Below are positions 14,732-24,130 of a stretch of DNA of 64,000 nucleotides, piece by piece. Made by a program: the position numbers and the translations under genes. Source of the DNA: Lacinutrix sp. WUR7 (GTDB lineage Bacteria; Bacteroidota; Bacteroidia; Flavobacteriales; Flavobacteriaceae); NCBI RefSeq assembly GCF_016864015.1, contig NZ_CP045067.1, positions 1,399,001 to 1,463,000 on the forward strand, given 5' to 3'. The stretch's first letter is position 1; each line of letters starts with the position of its first letter. The notes beneath the pieces were generated by a model that was not told the origin of the DNA, did not search any database, and was given only the letters and a program-made list of their open reading frames with translations.

Positions 14732-17338
14732 ATGATAACAAAATTACACATCTTAAAAAATCAAATAGTAATCTTAGCAGTAGTGTTGTTTAGCATAACA
14801 ATACAAGCACAGAATACCCCTTTTAATTGCGATTTTAGTGCTTACTTGTTTCAACGTAATGATGTGTACGCAATAGACTTGGCATCTGGTAATTCTTTCT
14901 TAGCTGCAACAGATATTACACCTGGGAATATTAATGCTACAGCTTATAATCCTGCAGATGGTTTTATTTGGGGATATTTAAGTACACCTTCTAAAACAAT
15001 TGTTAGAATTGGTAAAGATTTTCAAACAACTTCTTTTACAATACCAGAATTAACAACAGGAAATAAGTATGTTGGAGATATTAGTCCGGACGGTATTTAT
15101 TATTTTAAAGCTGGCGGAAAAAGCTATTTTAAAATTGATTTAAATCCAGACTCAGCAACCTATGCACAATACCTATCTACAGAAAATTTAACGCAAAATA
15201 TTAGCATTCATGATTGGGCTTTTAATGCAGTAGATGGTAATATATATGCAGTAGAAAAAACTTCAAATATTTTATATAGAATAGATCCTACAACAAGTGT
15301 GGTACAAGCTTTAGGTGAAGTGCCAATTTTATCTGGATTAAACTATACGTACGGAGCCGTTTATTTTGATGCAGATGGTCGTTTTTACGTATCGGCAAAT
15401 CAAACAGGAACTGTTTACGTGATACAAAGCGTTCAAGATTTAAACACGACATCTACTATGGACTCTAATTTATTTGCATTCGGACCATCAAGTTCTAGTA
15501 ACGATGGTGCACGTTGTCCTACAGCTCCTGTAGCACAAGAGATTTGCGATAACGGTATTGATGATGATGGCGATGGTTTAATAGATTGTGAAGATCCTTC
15601 TTGTTCTGGTTTTGGTAGCTGCGAAGTGATTGCGCCTCCAACAACAGCTAACGATGGTGGTTTAGAAAGTAACGGAAGATTATCGGAAGCGATCAGCAAA
15701 CGTAATTTTAATCGTGCTAAAAAGAGCTATGCGTTTGACCAAAAGTCGGCAAAACGTGTTACTCCAAATCCTGTAAATTATACGAGCAGAACAACCAATG
15801 ATTTTCAATTACAGGACTTTGTACCATTAACAACTATTAACGAAGATTATGCAGTAGAATCTACACCTACAGACTTATTAAACATTACCAATGCAACAGA
15901 AGTATACGCTGTAGATTATATGCAAAACGATGCATCTGTAGCTTCTATATTAGCTTTAAAAACAGAAAACGGAGTTTATGAACACACAAAATATATTTGC
16001 GATAGGTTATTAGGAGCAGAATTAATTTCGGTTTCTACCATAGATATCAATGAACAAGCGTTTATTAAATCCATTATAAAAAATGCAGATGGTTCTTTTG
16101 AATATGTTTTAAGCTTATCTGCTAAAGTAGCTAACAACGATAATAATTTTGCAATAGAAAGTCACTGGAATTTAGATGTATATGAAGAAAATGTAACCTT
16201 TTATAACTTTCAAATTTGGTCAAATTCTATAGATGATTTATATGGCTTGTCTCAAGAAGTCTTAAACTTATTAGAAGTAGTAAAACCAATTTCTGGTTAC
16301 GAGTTATCTACGCCTCCAACCGTTTTTGTAAGAAAAGGAAAGTATAACAATGGCGCTTTAGATCTTCAAATAATAAATACCAATGCAACCGAAAATGTAA
16401 CTTTCGATTCTGGTTTTAGAGAAACAGAAACTAGCGACTTTAACTATACATCTTCAAACCTGAATTTAAACGAAAATTACATTACAGAAATTCAAGTACC
16501 AACAGGAAATTTATTTGATGTCGGATTTAGAATTGGAGATGGCATAAACACACCAGATGATTTATTTATGTCGGATGGCCCTTGGGGAATTGACGATTCG
16601 CAATCCAGTACAGAAGTTACTAACTACGCTATTTCGCCAAATACAAATAATTTTGATACAGCAGATTTCCCAATAGAAAGAAACCTAACATTAAGTGCAT
16701 ATACAAGTACTTATTTTGCAGCTTACAGAGCATTAACACCACGTTTTAAAGCAGTAGATGTAACTAGTTACGATAACTTTAAACTTAAAGCAAAAGGGAC
16801 AGGAAACTTAGAAATTACTTTAGTAAAACAAAGCATCACGAATTGGGAAGAGCAATACAAAACAACTATTGCTTTAACAGAGAATTACCAAAGTTTTGCA
16901 ATACCTTTTTCAGCATTTGCATCTGTATTAAATACCGAATTACAAGCAAATGATGTGGTTACCATAGTATTTACCATGGTAAGCGAAGACGGAACAAGAA
17001 CAGCAAAAGAAATGCATGTACAAGATGTACGTTTCTCTACAGGAAATACCTTATCTGTAAATGATTTTGAAACAGAAACAACAACCACTTCTGTAAAAGC
17101 GTATCCAAATCCAATGCAAAATGCATCTAACATTCACTTTAGTACCAATCAAAATGAAACAGTACAACTAGTTATCTATAACCAATTAGGTAAAGTAGTA
17201 TTTCATAATACAGTAAAAGCACAAGCAGGAAAAAACCAAATAGCAATAGAAAGAAATAATCTAAGTTCTGGTTTATACATCTGTAAAATAATAAGTTCAC
17301 AAACCCAATATAGTCCCTTGAAGTTACTCGTGAAGTAA
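14732..17338 (+). CDS. T9SS-exported surface protein with beta-propeller-like N-terminus
   Basis: This is an 868-aa secreted protein. Residues 1-27 form a signal peptide ending near IQAQ. Residues 30-260 read like a DUF6923/beta-propeller domain with repeats of the type NPADGFIWGY, SPDGIYYF and NAVDGNIYAVEK. A Cys/Asp-rich putative Ca-binding motif follows (about 270-298, DNGIDDDGDGLIDCEDPSC), then a long central region with no family I recognise. A type A T9SS sorting domain (about 795-868, YPNPMQNASNIHFS ... LKLLVK) ends the protein. It is monocistronic with its own box-type promoter and a terminator. An adhesin or matrix-protein role fits the regulon but is inference. Confidence 0.85.
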   Translation: MITKLHILKNQIVILAVVLFSITIQAQNTPFNCDFSAYLFQRNDVYAIDLASGNSFLAATDITPGNINATAYNPADGFIWGYLSTPSKTIVRIGKDFQTTSFTIPELTTGNKYVGDISPDGIYYFKAGGKSYFKIDLNPDSATYAQYLSTENLTQNISIHDWAFNAVDGNIYAVEKTSNILYRIDPTTSVVQALGEVPILSGLNYTYGAVYFDADGRFYVSANQTGTVYVIQSVQDLNTTSTMDSNLFAFGPSSSSNDGARCPTAPVAQEICDNGIDDDGDGLIDCEDPSCSGFGSCEVIAPPTTANDGGLESNGRLSEAISKRNFNRAKKSYAFDQKSAKRVTPNPVNYTSRTTNDFQLQDFVPLTTINEDYAVESTPTDLLNITNATEVYAVDYMQNDASVASILALKTENGVYEHTKYICDRLLGAELISVSTIDINEQAFIKSIIKNADGSFEYVLSLSAKVANNDNNFAIESHWNLDVYEENVTFYNFQIWSNSIDDLYGLSQEVLNLLEVVKPISGYELSTPPTVFVRKGKYNNGALDLQIINTNATENVTFDSGFRETETSDFNYTSSNLNLNENYITEIQVPTGNLFDVGFRIGDGINTPDDLFMSDGPWGIDDSQSSTEVTNYAISPNTNNFDTADFPIERNLTLSAYTSTYFAAYRALTPRFKAVDVTSYDNFKLKAKGTGNLEITLVKQSITNWEEQYKTTIALTENYQSFAIPFSAFASVLNTELQANDVVTIVFTMVSEDGTRTAKEMHVQDVRFSTGNTLSVNDFETETTTTSVKAYPNPMQNASNIHFSTNQNETVQLVIYNQLGKVVFHNTVKAQAGKNQIAIERNNLSSGLYICKIISSQTQYSPLKLLVK

Positions 17339-17407
17339 CACTAATTATTTATTGATAGCGTAGGAACCTAAAAACTAATAATAGCTTATAAGTTGGTTTC
17401 TACTAAA

Positions 17408-17437
17408 GGCAAGAGCGAGGGTTCTTGCCTTTTTTTT
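17408..17437 (+). terminator. Terminator after the T9SS surface protein gene
   Basis: GGCAAGA (17408-17414) and TCTTGCC (17423-17429) form a 7-bp stem with an 8-nt loop, followed by eight T residues. Confidence 0.85.
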
Positions 17438-17467
17438 GGTCTTATTTTAAAGGAAAAATGTACTAGT

Positions 17468-17540
17468 TTGAATTGTCATTGATAAGGAGTTTCGATGGAA
17501 ATCGAATAACGGAAGCATCTCATTTTCATGAAATTTCAAT
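17468..17540. repeat. Interspersed repeat copy (GTCATT ... GAAGCATCT type)
   Basis: The segment contains TTGTCATTGATAAGGAGTTT and, 31 bp on, GGAAGCATCT. The same blocks recur at 18371-18503, and fragments at 22431-22478 and 24131-24160. The family resembles small intergenic repeats widespread in Flavobacteriaceae genomes. It lies just upstream of the decayed gene. Confidence 0.5.
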
Positions 17541-17597
17541 TCGTAAATACAAGAAATATATTTAAAACAGATTATAATTTTTTAAACCAAAAATCAT

Positions 17598-18344
17598 ACG
17601 ACCAACAATTCCTTCCTCAAAAAACTAGAAAGAAAAATTAACTTCCTTATTGCTTATGCTATTTTAAGTGCATGCGTTATTTCCTTTTTTGCTATAAGTA
17701 GTGTTAGTAATAAAGATATAACGGAATAGTTTGATGAGCTCATCGTGAAAAAAATCACTGTTATTGGTGAAGATAATTTACCTAGAATGGTGCTTAGTAA
17801 TGAAAGTAGACAGCATCCAGGAAGAATGAATGGGAAAGAATGGGAAAAAAGAGAACGTCTTTCTGGACTTATTTTCTTTAATAACGAAGGAGATGAATGT
17901 GGAGGTTTAGTATTTCAAACGGAAGAAAAAGATGGGAAAATTATCTCTGGGATGTCTTTCACAATGGACAATTACAAAGACGATCAAGTAGTACAAATAC
18001 TAAACGATGAGTATTATTCTAATGGTATAGCATATATTAAAAGAGGGCTTTCTATCAATCAATATCCCGTAGGTTCTAATGTAGACGAAAGAAATGAAAA
18101 GCTTAAACAATTAAGAACGATTGAAGATAAAGAAGAACGCAAAGAAAAAATAAATGCGTTAATGGAAAAAGAAGGTGCTGTAAACCGTTTGTTTATTGGT
18201 AAAACAAAAGGAAACAGTTCTGGATTATTTTTAGCAGGACCTGATGGTGCACCAAAAATGATGATTTATGTTGATGAAAATGGAGAACCTAAAATTCAGA
18301 CGTTTACTGAAAATGGTGAAATAAAGGACTTCCTAGAAAATTAA
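17598..18344 (+). pseudogene. Decaying gene for a membrane-anchored conserved protein (start loss and nonsense)
   Basis: The intact part is an open frame from 17745 encoding KKITVIGEDNLPRMVLSNES and 180 further residues of a conserved flavobacterial-type protein of unknown function (blocks RQHPGRMNGK, GDECGGLVF, LFLAGPDGAPKMMIYVDENG). The same frame continues upstream through a TAG at 17727-17729 into a segment reading KKLERKINFLIAYAIL, then CVISFFAISS: a basic stretch and one transmembrane helix, as expected for the N-terminus. That segment has no ATG; ACG at 17598-17600, just before NNSFLKKLERK after a Thr, is where an ATG would be expected. So the gene appears to have lost its start and gained a stop. 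A shortened soluble product from the GTG at 17745 cannot be excluded. Confidence 0.65.
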
Positions 18345-18370
18345 TAAATAGGAGAGCTGGAGTTATACTA

Positions 18371-18503
18371 AAGGAGTTTCGATTAGATTATAATGGAATA
18401 ACAGAAGCATCTCATGTAATGGAAATTTTCATTACATGAGATGCTTTTCTGTACTCTATATGACAGAATTTGAGTTGTCATTCAGAAGGAGTTACGACTG
18501 AAT
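18371..18503. repeat. Interspersed repeat copies flanking a long hairpin
   Basis: AAGGAGTTTCGATTAGATT at 18371 with AGAAGCATCT further on, then GAGTTGTCATTCAGAAGGAG near 18471-18491, repeat the blocks seen at 17468-17540. Together the copies bracket the pseudogene on both sides. Confidence 0.5.
18405..18448. terminator. Long perfect hairpin, likely bidirectional terminator
   Basis: A perfect 17-bp stem pairs 18405-18421 (AAGCATCTCATGTAATG) with 18430-18446, with an 8-nt loop and T runs on the plus side and A residues on the other. It lies between the converging pseudogene and TPR/porin gene and is embedded in the repeat family. Confidence 0.75.
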
Positions 18504-18546
18504 TACCTCTTTTTATTTGAGCTAGTAAAAGCTTGAAGAATATATC

Positions 18547-20607
18547 CTACTCCCTAAAAACAGGCTTTTCAAACAACAACCATTTAAAACGTAATCCAAT
18601 CTCATTAAAAGTAAAACCGGCAGCAGTTGCAGAAGCAATATTACTTCGTGTACCAAATAGGTTTGCCATACAACGGTCGGAGAATTTATAACCTAGCTTC
18701 CCTTGTATTCTGTAGGTACTTTGACTTTTATCGTCTTCAATATATTGTAATCCTGTTGCTGCAGTCAATTCGTAAAACCATTCTTTAGGTTTTGCTATGT
18801 TTTCGTCTTTAATAAGATTTGCAAAAACCTCTACAGCATTAAAAGTTTCTGGTGAGAAATACACCGTTGGTACTTGGTTTTTAAAGGTGATGTATTGGTA
18901 GTTTACACCAGCTTTAAGCGATGGTTTTGGTAAAATGTTATAGTATAAAGAAGTAAACAATAGGTTTCTGGCATTGCTATCACTTTGGCTGGTATAAAAG
19001 TATTGTGTAAACCAACCTAAGTTAAAGTTTGTGTTTAAACTATAGTTTGCATAATAGTTGTTTTGCACGATTTCACGATCTAATAATTCGGCATTAAAAC
19101 TTTGTAATTCACGTTTGTAACCAACCGTTAAATCTTGTAATTTAAAAGGTTTAATATTAAAGGATACATCGGTTAATAGTTGGGTATAATCATTTGTAGT
19201 TGCTTTTGCAGAGGTAAATCCTGCGGTACCTTTAAAGGTTACATTTGGTAATAATTGATAAGATAAACCTAAACTAAAGTCGTTAGAAGTTGCATCGTTA
19301 TTAGTAACAGCATTGGTGGTGTTTCTGTAATTATAGCTTGCTAATACTTTAAATTTTGTAGAAAACGGAAATTCTAAATTGTTGTTAAACGCAAATGCTT
19401 CGTTATCGCCATTATCAAAGGTATAGGATGTTTTTCCTTCGTAAAAAGGGGTAAATGTAGTGTTGAGGTTTTTAATAAAGTTGGTCGCATCTTTTTGATT
19501 GTCGTAAAACTTTAAGGTGTTTTCTGCAGAGGTATAAGCAGCTTCATATTTACCTAAAGCTTTTAAAGCATTTGCGTTTCCTAAGTTCCCATCAAAAGAA
19601 GTACTATCATTCACTAAAATTTGGTCGTAATCTTTGACACTCTTTTTAAAATCACTTTTATAAATATTAAGGGTAGCACGTAAAGCTAATAACCAGTTTT
19701 CGTTAGGTTTGGTTTCTATTAAATTATTAATAAGTGTATCTGCTGTTTTGTATTTCTTGTTCCAAATTAAAGCTTGAATTTGTCTTTCGGTAGTTGGTTG
19801 TATTAATTTTGGATTGGTATCACTTCCTAAACTTTCAAAAGCTTGATTACTTAATTGTAAGGCCTCTTTTTCTTTTCCGTTTAAATGCGAAACTAATGCT
19901 AAACCGTTTAATGCTGTGATTTTATTTTCAGGATTTTCAGCTAAAATGTCATAGGTTGCTTTGGCATCCTCTAAACGATTGGCAATTAAATATAAATTGG
20001 CTAAGTTTAATAAGGTGTCTTTATCATTATCAAATAGTGTAAGGTTTTCTTTTAGTAATTCTTCTGCTTCATCGTATTTTTGCGATTGCTGTTTTTGATA
20101 CGCATAGCCTAAATACATATATTTTTTAGAGGTTAATGCATTTGGATTTCCTGGTAAAACCTCTAAAGCTTTATCTACATATTTTAAAGCATCTTCATAT
20201 TCTTTTAAATTAGAAAGTGTATTGGCATAACTTAATAATGCAGGAAAGCTTTTAGGATCTTCATCGATTAAACCTTTAAAATAGGTTTTGGCTTTTGGGA
20301 AATTGCTATTCCATAATAAAGACTCTCCATAATTTAGTTTCACCTCAAAATCGGTTGGGTAATCTGCTAATAGGTTTGTAAAAAGGGTATTCGCTGCTTC
20401 TGGTTTTCCGTTTAATCCAATAGCACGACCATAACATAGTCTTGCCGTTTTATTGTCTGGATGTTCTTTTAATATATTTTGAAAAAACGTTTCCGCTTTA
20501 GCGTACTTGCCAGTTTCTAAATAGGTAAAGCCTTCTTGCATGTCTTGCGCATGGCTAAAAAAGGCAGTTAATAATAAGGTGAGTAGGGCAAAAAATTTAA
20601 GTTTCAT
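18547..20607 (-). CDS. TPR and outer-membrane beta-barrel protein, polysaccharide export type
   Basis: This 686-aa protein has a signal peptide (MKLKFFALLTLLLTAFFSHA), a long TPR superhelix (about residues 20-390; repeats such as AETFFQNILKEHPDN and ALKYVDKALEVLPGN) and a C-terminal beta-barrel of about 300 residues rich in alternating aromatic/polar strands, ending in FRE after several barrel strands. The TPR-plus-barrel plan is that of exopolysaccharide export porins such as PgaA and BcsC, and the gene heads the minus side of an exopolysaccharide-type locus. I chose the Met directly before the signal peptide; Mets at 20625 and 20640 are alternatives. It is divergent from the STAS gene. The polymer is unknown. 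Confidence 0.8.
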   Translation of the reverse strand: MKLKFFALLTLLLTAFFSHAQDMQEGFTYLETGKYAKAETFFQNILKEHPDNKTARLCYGRAIGLNGKPEAANTLFTNLLADYPTDFEVKLNYGESLLWNSNFPKAKTYFKGLIDEDPKSFPALLSYANTLSNLKEYEDALKYVDKALEVLPGNPNALTSKKYMYLGYAYQKQQSQKYDEAEELLKENLTLFDNDKDTLLNLANLYLIANRLEDAKATYDILAENPENKITALNGLALVSHLNGKEKEALQLSNQAFESLGSDTNPKLIQPTTERQIQALIWNKKYKTADTLINNLIETKPNENWLLALRATLNIYKSDFKKSVKDYDQILVNDSTSFDGNLGNANALKALGKYEAAYTSAENTLKFYDNQKDATNFIKNLNTTFTPFYEGKTSYTFDNGDNEAFAFNNNLEFPFSTKFKVLASYNYRNTTNAVTNNDATSNDFSLGLSYQLLPNVTFKGTAGFTSAKATTNDYTQLLTDVSFNIKPFKLQDLTVGYKRELQSFNAELLDREIVQNNYYANYSLNTNFNLGWFTQYFYTSQSDSNARNLLFTSLYYNILPKPSLKAGVNYQYITFKNQVPTVYFSPETFNAVEVFANLIKDENIAKPKEWFYELTAATGLQYIEDDKSQSTYRIQGKLGYKFSDRCMANLFGTRSNIASATAAGFTFNEIGLRFKWLLFEKPVFRE

Positions 20608-20649
20608 GTTCTGGTTTTTAATCATTTGCAAGTTAGGCATTCCTTTTCA

Positions 20650-20720
20650 TTCATTCATCTACAGCAATGGTCCACTCGTCGAAATTCAATGGAATCTCAT
20701 AGCTTTCCATTGCATCTTTG
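20650..20720 (+). promoter_or_regulatory. Box-type regulated promoter E (STAS-flippase)
   Basis: A diverged box CATTCATCTACAGC (core CATC 20656) is followed 21 bp later by a second box-like copy TCCACTCGTCGAAAT (20671-20685), whose CGAA at 20680 occupies the half-site position. The -7-like element is CATCTTTG (20713-20720). Core to -7 is 57 bp; CGAA to -7 is 33 bp. The ATG is at 20760. The weaker -7 and box make this the least certain of the seven. Confidence 0.6.
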
Positions 20721-20759
20721 CATCAGAAATCAGACACAAACAAAACAAAAATAACAATT

Positions 20760-21038
20760 ATGGCACTAACAATTACACAACAAGACAACACCATTATATT
20801 AGAAGGAGTATTAAATATAAACACATTAAGTAGTTTTAAAAATCACTTCCGTGTTTTTTTAAATACGAATAAAGAAGTGACTTTAGATATTGATAAGGTT
20901 ACCGAAATTGATGCATCTGGAATGAACACATTAAAAGAAATGTATACCAATGCAATACAAAGTAACAATATGTTTTTTGTAGTTGGTTATGGTTGTAAAG
21001 ATGTTTACGAAGATTTTAAATACCCAAACGTAGCCTAA
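20760..21038 (+). CDS. STAS domain protein (anti-sigma antagonist-like)
   Basis: This 92-aa stand-alone STAS domain carries the phospho-acceptor motif TEIDASGMN with Ser53, equivalent to the regulated Ser of SpoIIAA-type proteins. The start is the ATG at 20760; an upstream TTG at 20718 overlaps the promoter -7 element. No anti-sigma kinase or phosphatase is encoded nearby. It is the first gene of a two-gene unit with the flippase (28 bp apart) under box promoter E, so it may control polysaccharide export by partner binding rather than a sigma factor. That role is inference. Confidence 0.88.
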   Translation: MALTITQQDNTIILEGVLNINTLSSFKNHFRVFLNTNKEVTLDIDKVTEIDASGMNTLKEMYTNAIQSNNMFFVVGYGCKDVYEDFKYPNVA

Positions 21039-21066
21039 TTAATTCTAACAAAAACAGCAGAAAAAG

Positions 21067-22311
21067 ATGCAAGCTTTATCTATACTAAAATCGAAAAAAA
21101 TAACTCCAGAACAAGTGTTTATGCTAAGTGTATTAGCTGTAAATGGAGGAAATTATTTGTACAATCTTATTTTAGGTCGTGTATTAGGTCCAGCACAATT
21201 TGCAGATGCAGCAGTGTTAATTACCTTTTTATTAGTATTATCTTTTGTAGCGATGACCTTTCAATTAGTAACTGCAAAATTTTCAGTGGTTTTTGAAAAC
21301 GATACGTTTAAAAATTTCGTCTCCAAGATTTATAAAAATGCAACGATAGTTGGATTAGGATTAGGAGCGTTAATCATTGTATTTGCAAACCAACTACAAG
21401 GCCTTTTTAATACATCGTCTTCTAGCATGTTTACTATTTTTGGAATTGGAGTGCCTTTATACTTTTTAATGAGTGTGAATCGAGGTGTGTTTCAAGGAAA
21501 AAAAGAATTTAAATCTTTATCGATTACCTATCAAGCCGAAATGTTAAGCAGATTAATAATCACTTTAGCCTTAATCTTCTTGTTTGATATACAATCTTCG
21601 GTGGTGATTGCAATTGGTATTTTAATCTCTTTCGGATTTGGATTAGTGCCTTTTAAATTTAAAAATTTAAACTTTAAAAAGACGATTGCTATAGAAGCAA
21701 GCCAGTCGAAACAAGTAAGAAGCTTTTTTATCATTACAGCGTTTTACGAGTTCACACAGATTATAATTAACAATAGTGACATCTTATTAGTGAAACATTA
21801 CTTTGATGCGTACGACGCAGGATTATATGCTTCATTAGCCTTAATAGGTCGTATTGTTTACTTCGTAGCTTGGATGTTTGTCATGTTGTTATTACCAACA
21901 GTCGTTCAGCTTAAAAAAGAAGGAAAAGAAACCGCGCCAATTTTATTTAAATATGTTGGTTACATCGCAGCAATTGCAACAGCAATCGTAATTGGTTGTG
22001 CATTGTTTCCAGAAACTGCAATTACCATATTATTTGGAGATAGCTATTTAGCCATGGCTCCATTGTTATGGAAATACGCTTTAGCAACTGGCTTGTTTGC
22101 CATATCCAACATCTTTGCGTATTACTATTTATCCTTAGACCAGTTTGTTCCTGTAGTAATTTCTGGAGTCTTCGGAATGCTTCAAATGGGATTAGTTATC
22201 TTTTTTCACGATAGTTTAGAACAAGTAGTACACATGCAAATTGTAGCAATGATCTTCTTGTTAGTGGTGCAGATTTTATTCTTCATTTTGAATACGAAAC
22301 GTAAGAAATAA
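21067..22311 (+). CDS. Wzx-like polysaccharide flippase (MOP superfamily)
   Basis: This 414-aa integral membrane protein has about 12 predicted helices. The N-terminal block NYLYNLILGRVLGPAQFADA is typical of the polysaccharide transport (PST/Wzx) branch of the MOP superfamily, which flips lipid-linked saccharides across the inner membrane. Charged loops separate hydrophobic segments through to the C-terminal KRKK. The gene lies 28 bp after the STAS gene, probably in one transcript, and is followed by a terminator. Within the locus it is the likely transport step for repeat units made by the GT4 and GT2 enzymes. Confidence 0.88.
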   Translation: MQALSILKSKKITPEQVFMLSVLAVNGGNYLYNLILGRVLGPAQFADAAVLITFLLVLSFVAMTFQLVTAKFSVVFENDTFKNFVSKIYKNATIVGLGLGALIIVFANQLQGLFNTSSSSMFTIFGIGVPLYFLMSVNRGVFQGKKEFKSLSITYQAEMLSRLIITLALIFLFDIQSSVVIAIGILISFGFGLVPFKFKNLNFKKTIAIEASQSKQVRSFFIITAFYEFTQIIINNSDILLVKHYFDAYDAGLYASLALIGRIVYFVAWMFVMLLLPTVVQLKKEGKETAPILFKYVGYIAAIATAIVIGCALFPETAITILFGDSYLAMAPLLWKYALATGLFAISNIFAYYYLSLDQFVPVVISGVFGMLQMGLVIFFHDSLEQVVHMQIVAMIFLLVVQILFFILNTKRKK

Positions 22312-22355
22312 GAAAGAAAAAGAATTTTATATTATTAGTCGATATAAAGGAAAGG

Positions 22356-22382
22356 GCTGTGGTTTTATACTACAGCTTTTTC
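22356..22382 (+). terminator. Terminator after the flippase gene
   Basis: GCTGTGG (22356-22362), a 7-nt loop and CTACAGC (22370-22376, one G-U pair) are followed by a T-rich tract. Confidence 0.7.
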
Positions 22383-22430
22383 TGTTTTATAATATGTATC
22401 TGTTTCGAGGCATTCTTTCGTTTAGAGGGG

Positions 22431-22478
22431 GTTTATCATTCAGAGCATTCGCATTAGAATAGACACCGAAGAATCTTA
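22431..22478. repeat. Fragment of the interspersed repeat
   Basis: TTATCATTCAGAGCATTCGC followed by CCGAAGAATCTTA is a diverged copy of the GTCATTCAGA ... GAAGnATCT repeat seen at 17468 and 18371. The remaining intergenic DNA from 22479 to 22695 shows nothing I can name. Confidence 0.4.
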
Positions 22479-22695
22479 CATAAATCAAATAACATTTTTG
22501 AGTTTTGATTATTTAGTCATGCTTCCTTCTAAAGGACAGCATCAGTTTATTTATATTTTTAGAGTTGTTTTATTCCTAAGAGTACAGTTAAGAATCTTAA
22601 TAATAGAAGATAATTAATACACAGAAATTTTTAATTCGTTCTTGTTTTTATTCTTCTAAATGAGAGTATTAAAAATGGCAAAACGACACCTTCTT

Positions 22696-22766
22696 TCCAT
22701 TCGTCTATAGCAACATGTAACCCATCTAAAACCCCCTATTTTACTGATTTTTATAACGCAAATTTG
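22696..22766 (+). promoter_or_regulatory. Box-type regulated promoter F (GT4 gene)
   Basis: Box TCCATTCGTCTATAGC starts at 22696 (core CGTC 22702), half-site CATCTAAAA is at 22723-22731, and the -7-like element CAAATTTG at 22759-22766. Core to -7 is 57 bp; half-site C to -7 is 33 bp. The ATG is at 22804. Confidence 0.7.
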
Positions 22767-22803
22767 TAGTGTAATTAAGAAAAAACACATTAAAATTTAT
22801 ATT

Positions 22804-24024
22804 ATGAAACTAGCAATCGTAACAGCATATCCTCCAAGTAAAGTAACATTAAATGAGTATGCTTACCATTTAGTAAAGCACTTTAGACAAAAAGATAATG
22901 TTACTGAAATTGTTTTATTAACAGATAAAACCGAAGGAGCAAAAGACATCGATTTTACAGAAGATGGTTGCAAGGTTACAGTAAAAGAATGTTGGGAGTT
23001 TAATAGCTATGCAAACATTATAAATGTTACTAAAGCCATTAATAATACACAACCAGATGCAGTATTATTCAACTTACAATTTATGAAGTTTGGGGATAAA
23101 AAAGTAGCAGCAGCTTTAGGGTTAATGTTACCATTGGTTTGTAAACTAAAAAAGATTCCTAATATTGTTTTATTGCATAACATATTAGAAGAAGTAGATT
23201 TAGGATCAGCGGGATTTACAAGTAATAAAATCATGCAAAAAGCATACGGCTTTATAGGAACTAGTTTAACAAAGTTAATTTTACAAGCAGATACGGTTGC
23301 AGTAACCATGCAAAAATATGTTGACATTTTAGAGACAAAATATAATGCTAAAAATGTGACTTTAATACCTCACGGAACTTTCGAAATTTCTGAAGAAAAA
23401 CCAGAATACAGCTTGCCACAAGGACCTTTACAAATAATGACTTTTGGTAAATTTGGTACATACAAAAAAGTAGAAGGTATGATTGAAGCAGTTGAGAAAG
23501 TAAGAGCGTCTACGGGATTAGATCTTGAAGTTGTAATTGCAGGAACCGACAACCCAAATGTGCCAGGTTATTTAGCAAAAGTGCAAGAAGATTATAAGCA
23601 TGTGCCACAAGTGCGTTTTACTGGATATGTAGAAGAATATGAAGTGCCAACCTTATTTAAAGAAAGTGCAGTAGTTGTATTTCCATATACATCAACAACA
23701 GGAAGTTCAGGAGTTTTACACCAAGCGGGAAGTTACGGTAATGCCGTAGTGATGCCAGATTTAGGAGATCTTGCTTTATTAGTAAAAGATGAAGGTTATA
23801 AAGGAGAGTTTTTTGATCCAACATCTGTAGATAGTTTAGCAACTTCAATTGAAGCTATTGTAACTAACGAAGCACACAGAATTACTTTAGGAAAAGCTAA
23901 TTATCAAGCTGCAACTGCATATCCAATGGGGAAAATCGCAAATATGTATTTAAATAATTTTGATAGAATTATATCTCAGAAAACACTACAAAGACCAACA
24001 GTATTACAACCTGCTACGGCATAG
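22804..24024 (+). CDS. GT4-type glycosyltransferase
   Basis: This 406-aa GT-B fold enzyme has an N-terminal Rossmann domain opening with AIVTAYPPSKVTLNEYA, typical of GT4 acceptor domains. The C-terminal donor-binding domain has a phosphate-binding loop near MTFGKFGTYKKVEGM and the donor-site segment TSTTGSSGVLHQAGSYGNA, in the place of the usual Glu-rich motif. There is no membrane segment; it acts at the cytoplasmic membrane face. It is a single gene under box promoter F. Together with the GT2 enzymes and the flippase it suggests synthesis of a lipid-linked saccharide repeat. The sugar donor cannot be told. Confidence 0.88.
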   Translation: MKLAIVTAYPPSKVTLNEYAYHLVKHFRQKDNVTEIVLLTDKTEGAKDIDFTEDGCKVTVKECWEFNSYANIINVTKAINNTQPDAVLFNLQFMKFGDKKVAAALGLMLPLVCKLKKIPNIVLLHNILEEVDLGSAGFTSNKIMQKAYGFIGTSLTKLILQADTVAVTMQKYVDILETKYNAKNVTLIPHGTFEISEEKPEYSLPQGPLQIMTFGKFGTYKKVEGMIEAVEKVRASTGLDLEVVIAGTDNPNVPGYLAKVQEDYKHVPQVRFTGYVEEYEVPTLFKESAVVVFPYTSTTGSSGVLHQAGSYGNAVVMPDLGDLALLVKDEGYKGEFFDPTSVDSLATSIEAIVTNEAHRITLGKANYQAATAYPMGKIANMYLNNFDRIISQKTLQRPTVLQPATA

Positions 24025-24130
24025 AATTATTAGTAAACGATACCTTTTTTTGTCCCAAACAATGAATATATCAAATGTTATTTAGAAGAAAGTGTTACTG
24101 AAGTATTTAAGCTAAAACTACCTATTTTAA

